The translations under genes were made by a program, and so were the position numbers. This document shows, piece after piece, positions 9,004 through 19,368 of a DNA stretch of 64,000 nt. This stretch comes from Arcobacter sp. LA11 (lineage in GTDB: Bacteria > Campylobacterota > Campylobacteria > Campylobacterales > Arcobacteraceae). The stretch is taken from positions 1 to 64,000 of the forward strand of contig NZ_BDIR01000012.1 in NCBI RefSeq assembly GCF_001895145.1. The letters run 5' to 3'. Numbering within the stretch: the first letter of the stretch is position 1; each line of letters starts with the position of its first letter. The notes beneath the pieces were generated by a model. The model was given only the letters and a program-made list of their open reading frames with translations, was not told the DNA's origin and made no database searches.

Positions 9004-9428
9004 TTATATCCTTTTTTTATTGCTTTAATATAAAGAGTCCATGCATCTTCTATGATTTTTTTATTGTCAAATGCTATATCTAGTTCTCTCCAGTTTTCAA
9101 CTAATTCAACAGAAGAAGCATCATCTCCAGCTTTTAAATTCTCTAAATTCGATTGACCAAGATAAGATATATTAACAGTATGTCTTAAAGGATCTCTATT
9201 AGGATTAGAATAAACACCAATAAGTTTTAAAGAGTCAAAATTAATAGTAAGAGATGTTTCTTCTTTCAATTCTCTAGAACATGCTTGTTCCACAGACTCA
9301 CCAATATCTACAAAACCTCCTGGCAAGGCTAAGCAGTTCTTATATGGTTCAAAAGCTCTACGAATCAAAAGAACAGCATTATCTCTAAAAATTACACAAG
9401 ACACACTTACTAAAGGTGTTTTAACCAT
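9000..9428 (-). CDS. Nudix hydrolase
   Basis: The 142-residue protein carries a complete Nudix box, GGFVDIGESVEQACSRELKE followed by ET, matching GX5EX7REUXEEXGU except that the final segment reads EETSL. It would hydrolyse a nucleoside diphosphate linked to another moiety, with Mg2+. The N-terminal VSVSCVIFRDNAVLLIRRA is the usual first strand pair. It overlaps the IspD-like gene by 4 bases. Co-location suggests it acts on a nucleotide sugar or CDP-polyol of this pathway, perhaps recycling excess activated donor or correcting a wrong one; that is inference from context. Confidence 0.85.
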   Translation of the reverse strand: MVKTPLVSVSCVIFRDNAVLLIRRAFEPYKNCLALPGGFVDIGESVEQACSRELKEETSLTINFDSLKLIGVYSNPNRDPLRHTVNISYLGQSNLENLKAGDDASSVELVENWRELDIAFDNKKIIEDAWTLYIKAIKKGYK

Positions 9429-9447
9429 TTATAAATTCCTTACTAAC

Positions 9448-10254
9448 TTATGATGATATCTCACCAGCATAATCTGAATATCCAAAATCAGGATTTGGAG
9501 TTGACCATGTTTCTCCATAAATCTTACTAAGATATTCAGCTGGAGGACTTGGTACATTCATTTGCTTACCATGAATCTCTATTTTTACACATTTACTAAA
9601 CATTGTAGTTGGCCACTTCCAACTATAATCTTCAAATCTATCAATATAAATTTCAGAACTAACATCAAAAAAATCAATAGAAAAAGGAATTGACATACCA
9701 TTATCAAGAAATAAAGTTGCCTTAATAGATTCTTGTTCGTATTCAGGTAGATATTTAAATTTTTCAAGAATACTAAAAATCTCATCTTTTGCATGAAGTG
9801 GAGCAAAAAAATCCATATCTATATCCCAAGTAATAAAATCTCCATCTCTAACAAAACCTAATGCTGTTCCACCTACTGATACTAAACTCTTATCATCTTT
9901 AAGCGCCAACATTAACTTATCCAACTTCTCCGCAGTCTCTTTTCTATTTTCTTCTGAAGAGAAAGGATGTAAGCCTAATAAAGCTTTTGGAGCAGGAGAG
10001 ACTTTTTCTTCATCTATTCCATAACTCAAGATCTGTGGATAAATATCTTTTACATAACCAGAAGTGATCACAACTTTCTTAATAGCTCTTGAAGATAAAA
10101 TATCTGGAGAACAAATCTCTTTCCCATTAATAAAACTTCCCCATTTCTTCGAATCATTATCAATAAAAAAATCTGGTAACTCTCCTGTATGTTGACAATA
10201 AGCTCTACCACCTCCTGCTGCTCCAAAAAAAACTACAATTTCTTTATTTTTCAT
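9448..10254 (-). CDS. LicD/fukutin-type nucleotidyltransferase-fold transferase with N-terminal Rossmann-like domain
   Basis: The 268-residue protein has two parts. Residues 1-95 form a Rossmann-like domain (VVFFGAAGGGRAYC 7-20, FIDNDSKKWGSFINGKEI 30-47, VVITSGY 61-67). Residues ~105-268 contain a LicD-type active site: GGTALGFVRDGDF at 128-140 followed by WDIDMD at 143-148, whose Asp residues bind metal. LicD enzymes transfer phosphocholine to glycans, and the related human FKTN and FKRP transfer ribitol phosphate from CDP-ribitol. With an IspD-like CTP transferase two genes downstream, a CDP-polyol phosphotransferase role is likely. The N-terminal domain resembles the C-terminus of the neighbouring methyltransferase. 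Confidence 0.75.
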   Translation of the reverse strand: MKNKEIVVFFGAAGGGRAYCQHTGELPDFFIDNDSKKWGSFINGKEICSPDILSSRAIKKVVITSGYVKDIYPQILSYGIDEEKVSPAPKALLGLHPFSSEENRKETAEKLDKLMLALKDDKSLVSVGGTALGFVRDGDFITWDIDMDFFAPLHAKDEIFSILEKFKYLPEYEQESIKATLFLDNGMSIPFSIDFFDVSSEIYIDRFEDYSWKWPTTMFSKCVKIEIHGKQMNVPSPPAEYLSKIYGETWSTPNPDFGYSDYAGEISS

Positions 10255-10287
10255 TATTCTACATCCTGATTTGAAAACTCAACAAAA

Positions 10288-11526
10288 CTAATATACTCTT
10301 GTTGTTTCATAAATTTTAACAATATTCTCAGAAGGAACACCTAATTTAAGTGCAGCTTCAAAAATAGCTTTTTGCCCACCATAACTTGATATCAACAATT
10401 TTGTTGAACTCCAATCTAAATCCATAATAACTGAAGGTTCATATATATTTATTCCTCTCCAAGATGTTCCATGCTTAATAGGATCAGAATCAATAATGAT
10501 AAATAGTGTCTTACAATGAGAGTGAAATAAAGATAAGACTTGATACATAAACTCAGTATGGGCTCCACCTCCCCAAATAACTATTTTTTTAGACTCTGTT
10601 AAGTCATAAATAAATTTTTCAACATCCTTAATAGACCTATACCAAAATGATAGACTTTCATTTAAACTAGTCCAATCTTTCGAATTATATTTAAGTTGAT
10701 AAGTTAAAGACAGATTATTTTTTATTGTTGCAAGAACACGATACCCATTATAATCTTCTGTTTCAAAACATAACTCTATATTCCAACCAGCTTGACTAAG
10801 ACAGTTAAATAAACTATTACGACTAAAATGTGTCATATGTTGAACACTGAAAAAACTATTTATATCATTAGTCTTACCTTTTTCCAAAATAGGCACTTCT
10901 ATAACTAGTTTTGTTGACTCATTTGAAATAGAATGCAATTTCTTTAAAGCTTCAATGGGTCTTGGTAAATGTTCTAAAAGATGAAACATTGTAATTGTAT
11001 TAGGAGATTCTCCCTCAAAAGAAAAATTTTCAAAATCACCATGAAAGAACTCTATTTTATGTTCTTTATATTTCTCACGTCCCCTTCTTATTGCTTGTTC
11101 ATCAATATCAACACCAAGCTTTATTACATTATCAGGTAATCTAGAAAGAAAATTTCCATCATAACAACCTACATCTAATACTCTAGCATTATCATCTAAA
11201 AGTTTATAATCATTCAGCCAATTTATTTGCTCTTGTGTATGTTTAAGAGAGGAACCATAACTTTGTCCAGCTTCTTCAAATAGTCTTTCAAACCCTATAT
11301 TTGAATAACATGGATTCATATATAGTGCTCCACACTCTCTACAGTGTTGTTGATTAATATCTACCTGTTTAGCTTTCCTAGAGTCAGAAAAAAATTGAAA
11401 ATTATTTAGTGTTATAATTGTTCTATAATCATTTGCATTACATATAGGACAGTTCCTATACTCTAACAATGTTTCATTATCTTTATTTACATAAGTATTA
11501 ATTTTATTCCACTCTATGTCACTCAT
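10288..11526 (-). CDS. three-domain SAM-dependent sugar C-methyltransferase-like protein
   Basis: The 412-residue protein has an N-terminal zinc-binding part with CPIC at 26-29 and CREC at 62-65, a class I SAM-binding domain (VLDVGCYDGNF at 116-126, then FHLLEHLPRP), and a C-terminal Rossmann-like domain (IVIWGGGAH at 315-323). This order matches sugar C-methyltransferases of the NovU/TylC3 type, which act on NDP-keto-sugars. A TTG five codons upstream (11541) is in frame, but GAAAGG at 11534-11539 lies 7 bases before ATG 11526, so I chose the ATG. It sits between the PseG-like and LicD-like genes. O-methylation is an alternative. The C-terminal domain recurs at the N-terminus of the LicD-like protein. 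Confidence 0.75.
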   Translation of the reverse strand: MSDIEWNKINTYVNKDNETLLEYRNCPICNANDYRTIITLNNFQFFSDSRKAKQVDINQQHCRECGALYMNPCYSNIGFERLFEEAGQSYGSSLKHTQEQINWLNDYKLLDDNARVLDVGCYDGNFLSRLPDNVIKLGVDIDEQAIRRGREKYKEHKIEFFHGDFENFSFEGESPNTITMFHLLEHLPRPIEALKKLHSISNESTKLVIEVPILEKGKTNDINSFFSVQHMTHFSRNSLFNCLSQAGWNIELCFETEDYNGYRVLATIKNNLSLTYQLKYNSKDWTSLNESLSFWYRSIKDVEKFIYDLTESKKIVIWGGGAHTEFMYQVLSLFHSHCKTLFIIIDSDPIKHGTSWRGINIYEPSVIMDLDWSSTKLLISSYGGQKAIFEAALKLGVPSENIVKIYETTRVY

Positions 11527-11533
11527 TAAATTA

Positions 11534-11539
11534 CCTTTC
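11534..11539 (-). promoter_or_regulatory. ribosome binding site deciding the methyltransferase start
   Basis: GAAAGG on the minus strand lies 7 bases before ATG 11526. It falls immediately inside the longer TTG-initiated reading, so the ATG is the better start. Confidence 0.6.
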
Positions 11540-11553
11540 AAAGCTTCATTTCA

Positions 11554-12495
11554 TCAAATCTTATAAGTAGATATTACTTCTGTAACTAAACATTTTGGAA
11601 ACAATTTTTTTACTTTAAAATCAAAGTTTAATTTTTTTATATTAATTTCATCTTTTCTTAAAATTAGATTTATCTTATCACTATTCATCTTACAACTTGC
11701 TTTATAATGTTCCTCATCTAAACATATATGAATAGCCGGTATATCCATAGCTAAAAGCTCATAAGCACTTACTCCAAAAGAGATTACTGCAAAATCAATC
11801 TTAGTTAAAAAACTAGCCATATTTTTTACATCAAAATAGATATTTATATTTTTTCCTAAATTTTTTATTCTCTTTCTATCCGGATGATTTTCTTTTATGA
11901 TTACAGAAATATTAATATTTTGTTCTATACTAATCAACTCTTCTACAACTTCAAATGTTAAATGATAAGGATCTGTTCCTCCCATCATTACTAAAACATT
12001 AGGGATATCATTCTTCTGTTTTTTACAATCTTGATAAAACTCATCTCGCAGTATCACATATTCAAACCCTTTATAGACTTTACCACTATAATCTTTTTCA
12101 TTAATTGTTGCATGAGGAGGATAAAAACATAAGTCACACTCTTTTGCATATTCACTTGGTTCATCAATTGCAATTGTTAGTATCTTTTTTTCTTTGAGTT
12201 TTTTTATTGTCTTAATGGGAAAATTATCTCTTACATCTCCAATAAAAATATTTATATTTTTATTATCAGTAATATTTTGAATCCAACTATCATAATTAAA
12301 ATTTTCTTCACTTGGAATTAGAATATTATATTTACTCTCTTTAATCTTTTTAATTCCAAGTTCATAGTTCTTTGTAGCAAAATAGATTTTATATCCCATT
12401 TTTTCTAAGTTTTTAGCTAAAACTAAACATCTTGTTATATGTCCTAATCCTATTTTTTCTGAAGCATCACATCTTATTAAAATATTTTTTTTCAT
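11554..12495 (-). CDS. pseG: PseG-like UDP-sugar hydrolase
   Basis: The 313-residue protein resembles PseG, which removes UDP from UDP-2,4-diacetamido-2,4,6-trideoxy-altrose, step four of pseudaminic acid synthesis. The N-terminal signature RCDASEKIGLGHITRC at 8-23 includes the catalytic His (H19) and phosphate-binding glycines of this GT-B-like fold; MGGTDPYHLTFEVV and VISFGVSAYELLAM further on are the UDP-binding half. It follows the NeuB-like gene by 34 bases. The length is close to the family's usual ~275-340. The exact substrate depends on whether an N-acetyltransferase (PseH), absent from this window, exists elsewhere. Confidence 0.82.
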   Translation of the reverse strand: MKKNILIRCDASEKIGLGHITRCLVLAKNLEKMGYKIYFATKNYELGIKKIKESKYNILIPSEENFNYDSWIQNITDNKNINIFIGDVRDNFPIKTIKKLKEKKILTIAIDEPSEYAKECDLCFYPPHATINEKDYSGKVYKGFEYVILRDEFYQDCKKQKNDIPNVLVMMGGTDPYHLTFEVVEELISIEQNINISVIIKENHPDRKRIKNLGKNINIYFDVKNMASFLTKIDFAVISFGVSAYELLAMDIPAIHICLDEEHYKASCKMNSDKINLILRKDEINIKKLNFDFKVKKLFPKCLVTEVISTYKI

Positions 12496-12529
12496 TACTG
12501 CCTCTATAACTAAATACTATAATTTCATT

Positions 12530-13390
12530 CTAAAAAGTTTCTCTAATCTTTTTTAGTGGTCTTAATCCATCACGAGGATCTGCTCTCCAATCCCTATCTG
12601 CAAATTCACTTGGCGCTGCTTTTTTTATACCATCACCATCAGCTATAATTCCTTCATTAACAAGATTTATTGTATTACATATCTGCTCTGGTAACCAGCA
12701 ATGGCCAGATGAAAACTCTTCTCCTTCACCTTCTAAATCTAAATGAAACTCTACCATTGTTGCATCATATTTGTATATAGCACGTAATAAAACAGCTGTT
12801 GATACAGAATGATCTGATAAACCTATATTACAATTAAATGCTTCTCGTAATGTTCTTATTGCCGATACATTCGCCTCTTTAACAGGTGTGGGATAACCAG
12901 ATATAGCATGAAGTAAAGTTAATTTGGCATCACTGTTTGCTCTAAAAACTTTTACGGCATGAGCTATTTCTTCTATAGTTGCCATACCTGTAGAAAGAAC
13001 CAATTCTTTACCTGTCTTTGCACATTCAATTATCAAATCATCCCATAATAATTCATACGAAGCTATCTTATAAAAATCAACATAAGGTTCTAATTCTCTA
13101 ACAGCCTTTAAATAAAATGGAGTACATGAGAACTTCATGCCCAATTCATGAGTATAAGAAGATAATTCAGGTAGAAATTCTATTGGTAATTCCCACTCTT
13201 TTCTTTTCACATGTTCTTTACTTTTTGCCAAAATTTCTGGAGCAAACAATTCATCTATCTTAAAAAGCTGGAATTTTACAGCACTACAACCAATTTGGGA
13301 AGATACTTTAATAAACTCTTTAGCTCTATCTAAATCTTTTCCATGATTACTTGATACCTCAGCTATAAACATAGGAAACTCTTGATTCAT
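12530..13390 (-). CDS. NeuB-family nonulosonate synthase lacking the SAF domain
   Basis: The 286-residue protein is a TIM-barrel PEP-condensing sugar acid synthase: MFIAEVSSNHGKDLDRAKEF at 7-26, AVKFQLFK, FSCTPFYLKAV, KIASYEL, ELVLSTGMAT and NIGLSDHS are the expected family blocks. Canonical NeuB/PseI enzymes have ~340 residues with a C-terminal antifreeze-like SAF domain that covers the partner active site. This protein ends about 60 residues earlier with DWRADPRDGLRPLKKI and has no SAF domain. There is no frameshift in sight and the next gene starts 34 bases on, so it appears to be a complete short subfamily rather than a truncation. It condenses PEP with an aldose to give a 2-keto acid; which aldose is uncertain. 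Confidence 0.82.
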   Translation of the reverse strand: MNQEFPMFIAEVSSNHGKDLDRAKEFIKVSSQIGCSAVKFQLFKIDELFAPEILAKSKEHVKRKEWELPIEFLPELSSYTHELGMKFSCTPFYLKAVRELEPYVDFYKIASYELLWDDLIIECAKTGKELVLSTGMATIEEIAHAVKVFRANSDAKLTLLHAISGYPTPVKEANVSAIRTLREAFNCNIGLSDHSVSTAVLLRAIYKYDATMVEFHLDLEGEGEEFSSGHCWLPEQICNTINLVNEGIIADGDGIKKAAPSEFADRDWRADPRDGLRPLKKIRETF

Positions 13391-13392
13391 TA

Positions 13393-14124
13393 CTAGCCTT
13401 TCTTTTGTTCTACATGAGAGTTTATCTCATAAATATATTTATTTTCTTCTAGCATTTGAATAAGTTCTTCATACGAAAAATCTATTCTATTATTTAATCT
13501 TAAATAAATTTCTTTAATTGCTATATAGTCATCTTCTTCATCTAATGTTAGTCTATATTTTGAATCATCATTTTTATTTTTTAAAAGACTTATCTCAATA
13601 TCATTTTTTATAGTCTTATACATATATGGAGTAACATGCTCTTTTTCAAAAAAAGTTGTCGCATTTAAATATGCTTTTTTCAATAATCCAAATCTAAAAA
13701 CTTCTGTATCTAATCCTCTAGGGAAACCTGTAGATTGATTAGCTGAACTATAATCACTATTATTCTTTCTAAAAAACTCTAAAGTTCTTCCAAGTATCTC
13801 TTGATCTATTAAAGGACAATCAGAAGTACACCTTATAATAATATCATTATCTCCAACTCCATACTTTAATGAAGCCTCGTAATACCTACTTAATACATTA
13901 CTAGTATCACCTTCATAATATTTAATACCTAGTTTTTTACATAATTCAACAATAGGCTTTTCGGTTCCATCATTCGTTGTTGCAATTATAATATTCTCTT
14001 TAAATTTTCTAAGCCTATCAATCATTATTTCTAAAACTGTTTTTCCACATAAAGGAAGCATTACTTTTGAAGGTAATCTTGTACTAGTCATTCGTGCTTG
14101 AATAATTATAAAAAATTTATCCAT
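13393..14124 (-). CDS. SpsF/PseF-like CMP-sugar acid cytidylyltransferase
   Basis: The 243-residue protein begins IIIQARMTSTRLPSKVMLPL (6-25), the nucleotide-binding signature of the SpsF/acylneuraminate cytidylyltransferase family, followed by IIRCTSDCPLID, the metal and ribose-binding stretch. It would activate the keto acid made by the NeuB-like enzyme as its CMP derivative for Maf. It overlaps pseC by 8 bases and precedes the NeuB-like gene by 2. SpsF-type enzymes in pse clusters often take the place of PseF. Whether the sugar is pseudaminic acid or another nonulosonate is not decided by this sequence. Confidence 0.82.
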   Translation of the reverse strand: MDKFFIIIQARMTSTRLPSKVMLPLCGKTVLEIMIDRLRKFKENIIIATTNDGTEKPIVELCKKLGIKYYEGDTSNVLSRYYEASLKYGVGDNDIIIRCTSDCPLIDQEILGRTLEFFRKNNSDYSSANQSTGFPRGLDTEVFRFGLLKKAYLNATTFFEKEHVTPYMYKTIKNDIEISLLKNKNDDSKYRLTLDEEDDYIAIKEIYLRLNNRIDFSYEELIQMLEENKYIYEINSHVEQKKG

Positions 14125-15247
14125 TTAAAACTTCTAGAAGAGTCTTAATTACATATTTTTGCTCTTTTATTGAAAGACTTGGATATATTGGTAAAGATAT
14201 TGCTTTTGCATAGTATTCATCCATTACAGGAGTATATTCCTTTCCATATCCTAACTTTTTATAAAAAGGCTGCTTATTAATTGGAATATAATGATATTGT
14301 ACTCCAATATTTTTTTCATGCATTTTAATAACAAATTCTTTTTTATTTATTTTTAATTTGTCAAAATCTATTTTTATTATATAAAGATGGTAAGAAGAGT
14401 TTCTAGTAAATTTATATAAAGACTTAATATTTTTAATTTTCTCAAATGCAAGATCATAATTTTTAGCTAAAAGATGTCTCTTCTCAATAAATTCATCTAA
14501 TTTTTTTAATTGAGATAGTCCTAAAGTACAAGATATATCAGTTAGTCTATAATTAAATCCTAATTCTTTCATATCATAATGCCATGGTGTTACACTACGA
14601 TCATTTTCCATTCCATGATTTCTAAGACTTAGAAGTCTTTTATATAATTTTTTTGAATTAGTAGTTATCGCTCCACCTTCTCCCGTTGTTATATGTTTTA
14701 CAGGATGAAATGAGAATATTGATAAGTCCGAATTTTTACAAGATCCAGCTTTGACATTTTTAAATTGTGCGCCTATAGAATGTGCACAATCTTCTAGTAT
14801 TTTAATACCGTATTTATCTTTTAATCTTTTAATCTTTTTCTGATTTAAAGGATTACCTGAAAAGTGAACTCCGTAAAGTGCTTTAATAGAGGTGTCATTT
14901 TTTAATACTTTTTCACATAAATCTAAGTCTATATTTCCATCTTCACCAATATCTACAAAAATAGGCTTTGCATTTGCATACAAAATACCATTTGACGTAG
15001 CTAAAAAAGAATTTGGAGTTGTTATAACTTTATCTTTTTCTTTTAAAAGAACTATAGAACTTAGATGTAACGCCGCTGTACCATTTGAAACTACTATACA
15101 GTATTTTGCCCCAGTATATTGACAAATTGCTTTTTCAAACTCTAAGACTTTAGAACCTGTAGTTAAGTAATCTGATTTTAAAGTTTCAATAACACTATTT
15201 ATATCATCTTCTGAAATAGTTTGTCTTCCATAAGGTATAAAATTCAA
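14117..15247 (-). CDS. pseC: PseC-type UDP-keto-sugar aminotransferase
   Basis: This PLP-dependent DegT/DnrJ/EryC1 aminotransferase has 376 residues. SNGTAALHLS at 54-63 binds the cofactor phosphate, LEDCAHSIGA at 151-160 holds the Asp contacting the pyridine nitrogen, and FSFHPVKHITTGEGGA places the Schiff-base Lys at 184. It would aminate C4 of UDP-2-acetamido-2,6-dideoxy-arabino-hexos-4-ulose made by PseB. It begins 2 bases after pseB and overlaps the cytidylyltransferase by 8. Length and motifs are normal for PseC. A related aminotransferase for another 4-amino-sugar is possible, but adjacency to pseB and the PseG-like gene favours PseC. Confidence 0.9.
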   Translation of the reverse strand: MNFIPYGRQTISEDDINSVIETLKSDYLTTGSKVLEFEKAICQYTGAKYCIVVSNGTAALHLSSIVLLKEKDKVITTPNSFLATSNGILYANAKPIFVDIGEDGNIDLDLCEKVLKNDTSIKALYGVHFSGNPLNQKKIKRLKDKYGIKILEDCAHSIGAQFKNVKAGSCKNSDLSIFSFHPVKHITTGEGGAITTNSKKLYKRLLSLRNHGMENDRSVTPWHYDMKELGFNYRLTDISCTLGLSQLKKLDEFIEKRHLLAKNYDLAFEKIKNIKSLYKFTRNSSYHLYIIKIDFDKLKINKKEFVIKMHEKNIGVQYHYIPINKQPFYKKLGYGKEYTPVMDEYYAKAISLPIYPSLSIKEQKYVIKTLLEVLNG

Positions 15248-15249
15248 GT

Positions 15250-16257
<1,008 letters not shown>

Positions 16258-16275
16258 CTAAGTAAAAGATTTGTT

Positions 16276-16282
16276 TATAATA
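16276..16282. promoter_or_regulatory. overlapping divergent -10 elements between pseB and the 70-residue ORF
   Basis: TATAATA reads as TATAAT (16276-16281) on + and TATTAT (16277-16282) on -. On the minus strand it would give a ~25-base leader before pseB. On + it would give a ~75-base leader before the small ORF. No clear -35 is seen, which is usual for sigma-70 promoters in Campylobacterota. Confidence 0.4.
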
Positions 16283-16363
16283 TAGTATCCAATAAATTAT
16301 TTAACTTTTATTTTAAGAGTATATATGCAATAATTTATTACAAATAAATTTATAGGTTTTTAA

Positions 16364-16576
16364 ATGGCAGATAATCCAATTCCAGAAGATATACTAAAAA
16401 TACAAAAAAAATTAGCAACTTATGAAAAAGGTTCTAGAAACTATAAGAAATATACAAAAATACTAGCTAAACATGTAAAAAGATTTACTATGAAAAAAAG
16501 AGTCTCTTCTCATATAAAAACAATTGAAACTGTAGAAAAAATATCTGAAGAAAAAATAGAATCTAAAAAATCTTAA
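16364..16576 (+). CDS. small lysine-rich hypothetical protein
   Basis: I do not recognise this 70-residue protein. It is highly basic, with about 18 Lys, no membrane segment and no Cys, and is predicted to be mostly helical with a charged C-terminal tail (KISEEKIESKKS). ATG follows a weak ribosome site (ATAGG) by seven bases. It sits alone between the divergent pseB operon and recA, about 90 bases before recA. Size and charge would suit an RNA- or DNA-binding or ribosome-associated protein, but nothing in the sequence proves this. It could also be non-coding, though the in-frame composition looks protein-like. Confidence 0.55.
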   Translation: MADNPIPEDILKIQKKLATYEKGSRNYKKYTKILAKHVKRFTMKKRVSSHIKTIETVEKISEEKIESKKS

Positions 16577-16584
16577 AATTTAAT

Positions 16585-16599
16585 ATTGCAATTTGCAAT
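16585..16599. repeat. 15-bp inverted repeat upstream of recA
   Basis: ATTGCA, three bases, TGCAAT. It lies 9 bases after the small ORF's stop and about 65 bases before recA, upstream of the candidate recA -10. It may be an operator or a weak terminator element; no T run follows. Confidence 0.35.
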
Positions 16600-16625
16600 A
16601 AAATCATTTACTTTAAAAAAAATCT

Positions 16626-16633
16626 GATAAAAT
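16626..16633 (+). promoter_or_regulatory. candidate recA promoter -10
   Basis: GATAAAAT within an A/T-rich stretch, about 33 bases before recA ATG, fits the extended AT-rich -10 of Campylobacterota. No canonical SOS box was seen nearby. Confidence 0.4.
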
Positions 16634-16665
16634 TCCAACATAAATAAAACATAGGACTAAAAATT

Positions 16666-17697
16666 ATGGATGATAATCAAAAAAAATCACTTGACTTAGC
16701 AATAAAACAAATAGATAAAACATTTGGAAAAGGTACTTTAATTAGACTTGGGGATAAAGAAGTTGTTCCAACAGAAGCAATTTCAACGGGTTCACTTGGA
16801 CTTGATTTAGCTCTTGGCGTTGGAGGACTTCCAAAAGGTAGAGTTATTGAAATATATGGACCTGAATCTTCTGGTAAAACTACATTAACTTTACATGCAA
16901 TTGCTGAATGTCAAAAAGCAGGTGGAGTTTGTGCATTTATTGATGCGGAGCATGCACTTGATGTTGTATATGCAAAAAACTTAGGTGTAGACACTGATAA
17001 CTTACTGGTTTCTCAACCAGACTTTGGAGAGCAAGCTTTAGAAATCCTTGAAACAGTTATTAGATCTGGTGCTGTTGATTTAGTAGTCGTGGATTCAGTT
17101 GCAGCACTTACTCCAAAAGTTGAAATTGATGGAGATATGGATGACATGCAAGTTGGTGTTCAAGCAAGACTTATGTCTAAAGCACTTAGAAAAATCACTG
17201 GTTTATTAAATAAAATGAATACAACGGTAATCTTTATTAACCAAATTAGAATGAAAATTGGTATGACTGGTTATGGATCTCCTGAAACAACTACTGGTGG
17301 AAATGCACTTAAATTCTACTCTTCTGTTAGACTTGATATTAGAAGAATTGCAACACTTAAACAAGCTGAAAATTCTATTGGTAATAGAGTAAAGGTAAAA
17401 GTAGTTAAAAATAAAGTTGCTGCACCATTTAAACAAGCAGAATTTGACATTATGTTTGGAGAAGGAATTTCTAAAACTGGTGAACTTATTGATTATGGTG
17501 TAAAACTTGATATTGTGGATAAAGCAGGAGCTTGGTTCTCTTACAATGATTCAAAAGTAGGACAAGGAAAAGAGAACTCAAAAGTATTCTTAAAAGAAAA
17601 TCCAGAAGTTGCACTTGAAATTGAAAACAAAATTTTAACTGCTATGGGTGTAAATGATGAAATCATTCAAGGTGAAGCAGAAAAAGACGATGAATAA
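16666..17697 (+). CDS. recA: recombinase RecA
   Basis: The 343-residue protein is the ATP-dependent strand-exchange recombinase for homologous recombination and DNA repair. The Walker A motif GPESSGKT lies near residues 65-72, VVVDSVAAL is Walker B, and the L2 DNA-binding loop region contains [18 protein letters not shown]. The C-terminus is acidic (QGEAEKDDE), as in other RecA proteins. The length is typical. It is followed by a strong hairpin and then eno on the same strand with its own promoter. Confidence 0.98.
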   Translation: MDDNQKKSLDLAIKQIDKTFGKGTLIRLGDKEVVPTEAISTGSLGLDLALGVGGLPKGRVIEIYGPESSGKTTLTLHAIAECQKAGGVCAFIDAEHALDVVYAKNLGVDTDNLLVSQPDFGEQALEILETVIRSGAVDLVVVDSVAALTPKVEIDGDMDDMQVGVQARLMSKALRKITGLLNKMNTTVIFINQIRMKIGMTGYGSPETTTGGNALKFYSSVRLDIRRIATLKQAENSIGNRVKVKVVKNKVAAPFKQAEFDIMFGEGISKTGELIDYGVKLDIVDKAGAWFSYNDSKVGQGKENSKVFLKENPEVALEIENKILTAMGVNDEIIQGEAEKDDE

Positions 17698-17699
17698 TA

Positions 17700-17725
17700 T
17701 TAAAAGAGGTACTCTCCTCTTTTAA
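17700..17725 (+). terminator. hairpin terminator after recA
   Basis: A perfect 10-bp stem (TTAAAAGAGG, 17700-17709, pairing with 17716-17725) encloses a 6-base loop, beginning 2 bases after the recA stop. The T run lies in the descending arm rather than after it. Confidence 0.6.
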
Positions 17726-17808
17726 TAAAAAACTACTCAATATTTTTTTATATCTTTCTAAATTATTTAAAAAAACCTAGTAAAAGCAATTACCAATGAA
17801 CTTTTTAG

Positions 17809-17814
17809 TATAAT
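17809..17814 (+). promoter_or_regulatory. eno promoter -10
   Basis: A perfect TATAAT, preceded by TTTTTAG and lying 33 bases before the GTG start of eno. The ribosome site ATAGGAGAG follows. Confidence 0.65.
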
Positions 17815-17838
17815 ATCCAAAATTTAAGCAAATTATAG

Positions 17839-19122
<1,284 letters not shown>

Positions 19123-19125
19123 TTT

Positions 19126-19368
19126 ATGAAAGAAAAATTTCATGAACTTAAGAAATTTTCGTTAATAGTAATAGTCTCTATTGCTATTACGATATTTCTT
19201 AGCTATCATGTTGCTAACGTTCTTTTTGGAGATACTTCTTTAGAAGTTTATAATTCTTTGAAACATAAAAAAGAGTACCTCCAAAATGAAATTAAAAGAT
19301 TGCAACAAGATAATGCGCATTTGCAAAAAGAGTATTTTGAATTAAAAAATTTGGAGCCTGAAGAATGA
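19126..19368 (+). CDS. FtsB/DivIC-like septum formation protein
   Basis: The 80-residue bitopic protein has a short cytoplasmic N-terminus, one membrane helix at about residues 12-33 (FSLIVIVSIAITIFLSYHV), and a periplasmic coiled coil (LKHKKEYLQNEIKRLQQDNA). This is the architecture of FtsB/DivIC, which links the divisome to septal peptidoglycan synthases. It starts 3 bases after enolase and overlaps the next gene by 4 bases. Sequence identity in this family is low, so the assignment rests on topology, size and the conserved eno neighbourhood. Confidence 0.78.
   Translation: MKEKFHELKKFSLIVIVSIAITIFLSYHVANVLFGDTSLEVYNSLKHKKEYLQNEIKRLQQDNAHLQKEYFELKNLEPEE

Noticed and set aside
9585-9806. 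73-residue open frame on the minus strand inside the LicD-like gene
   Set aside because: It is a shadow frame of the strong LicD-like coding sequence, with no ribosome site and Leu/Phe-biased composition.
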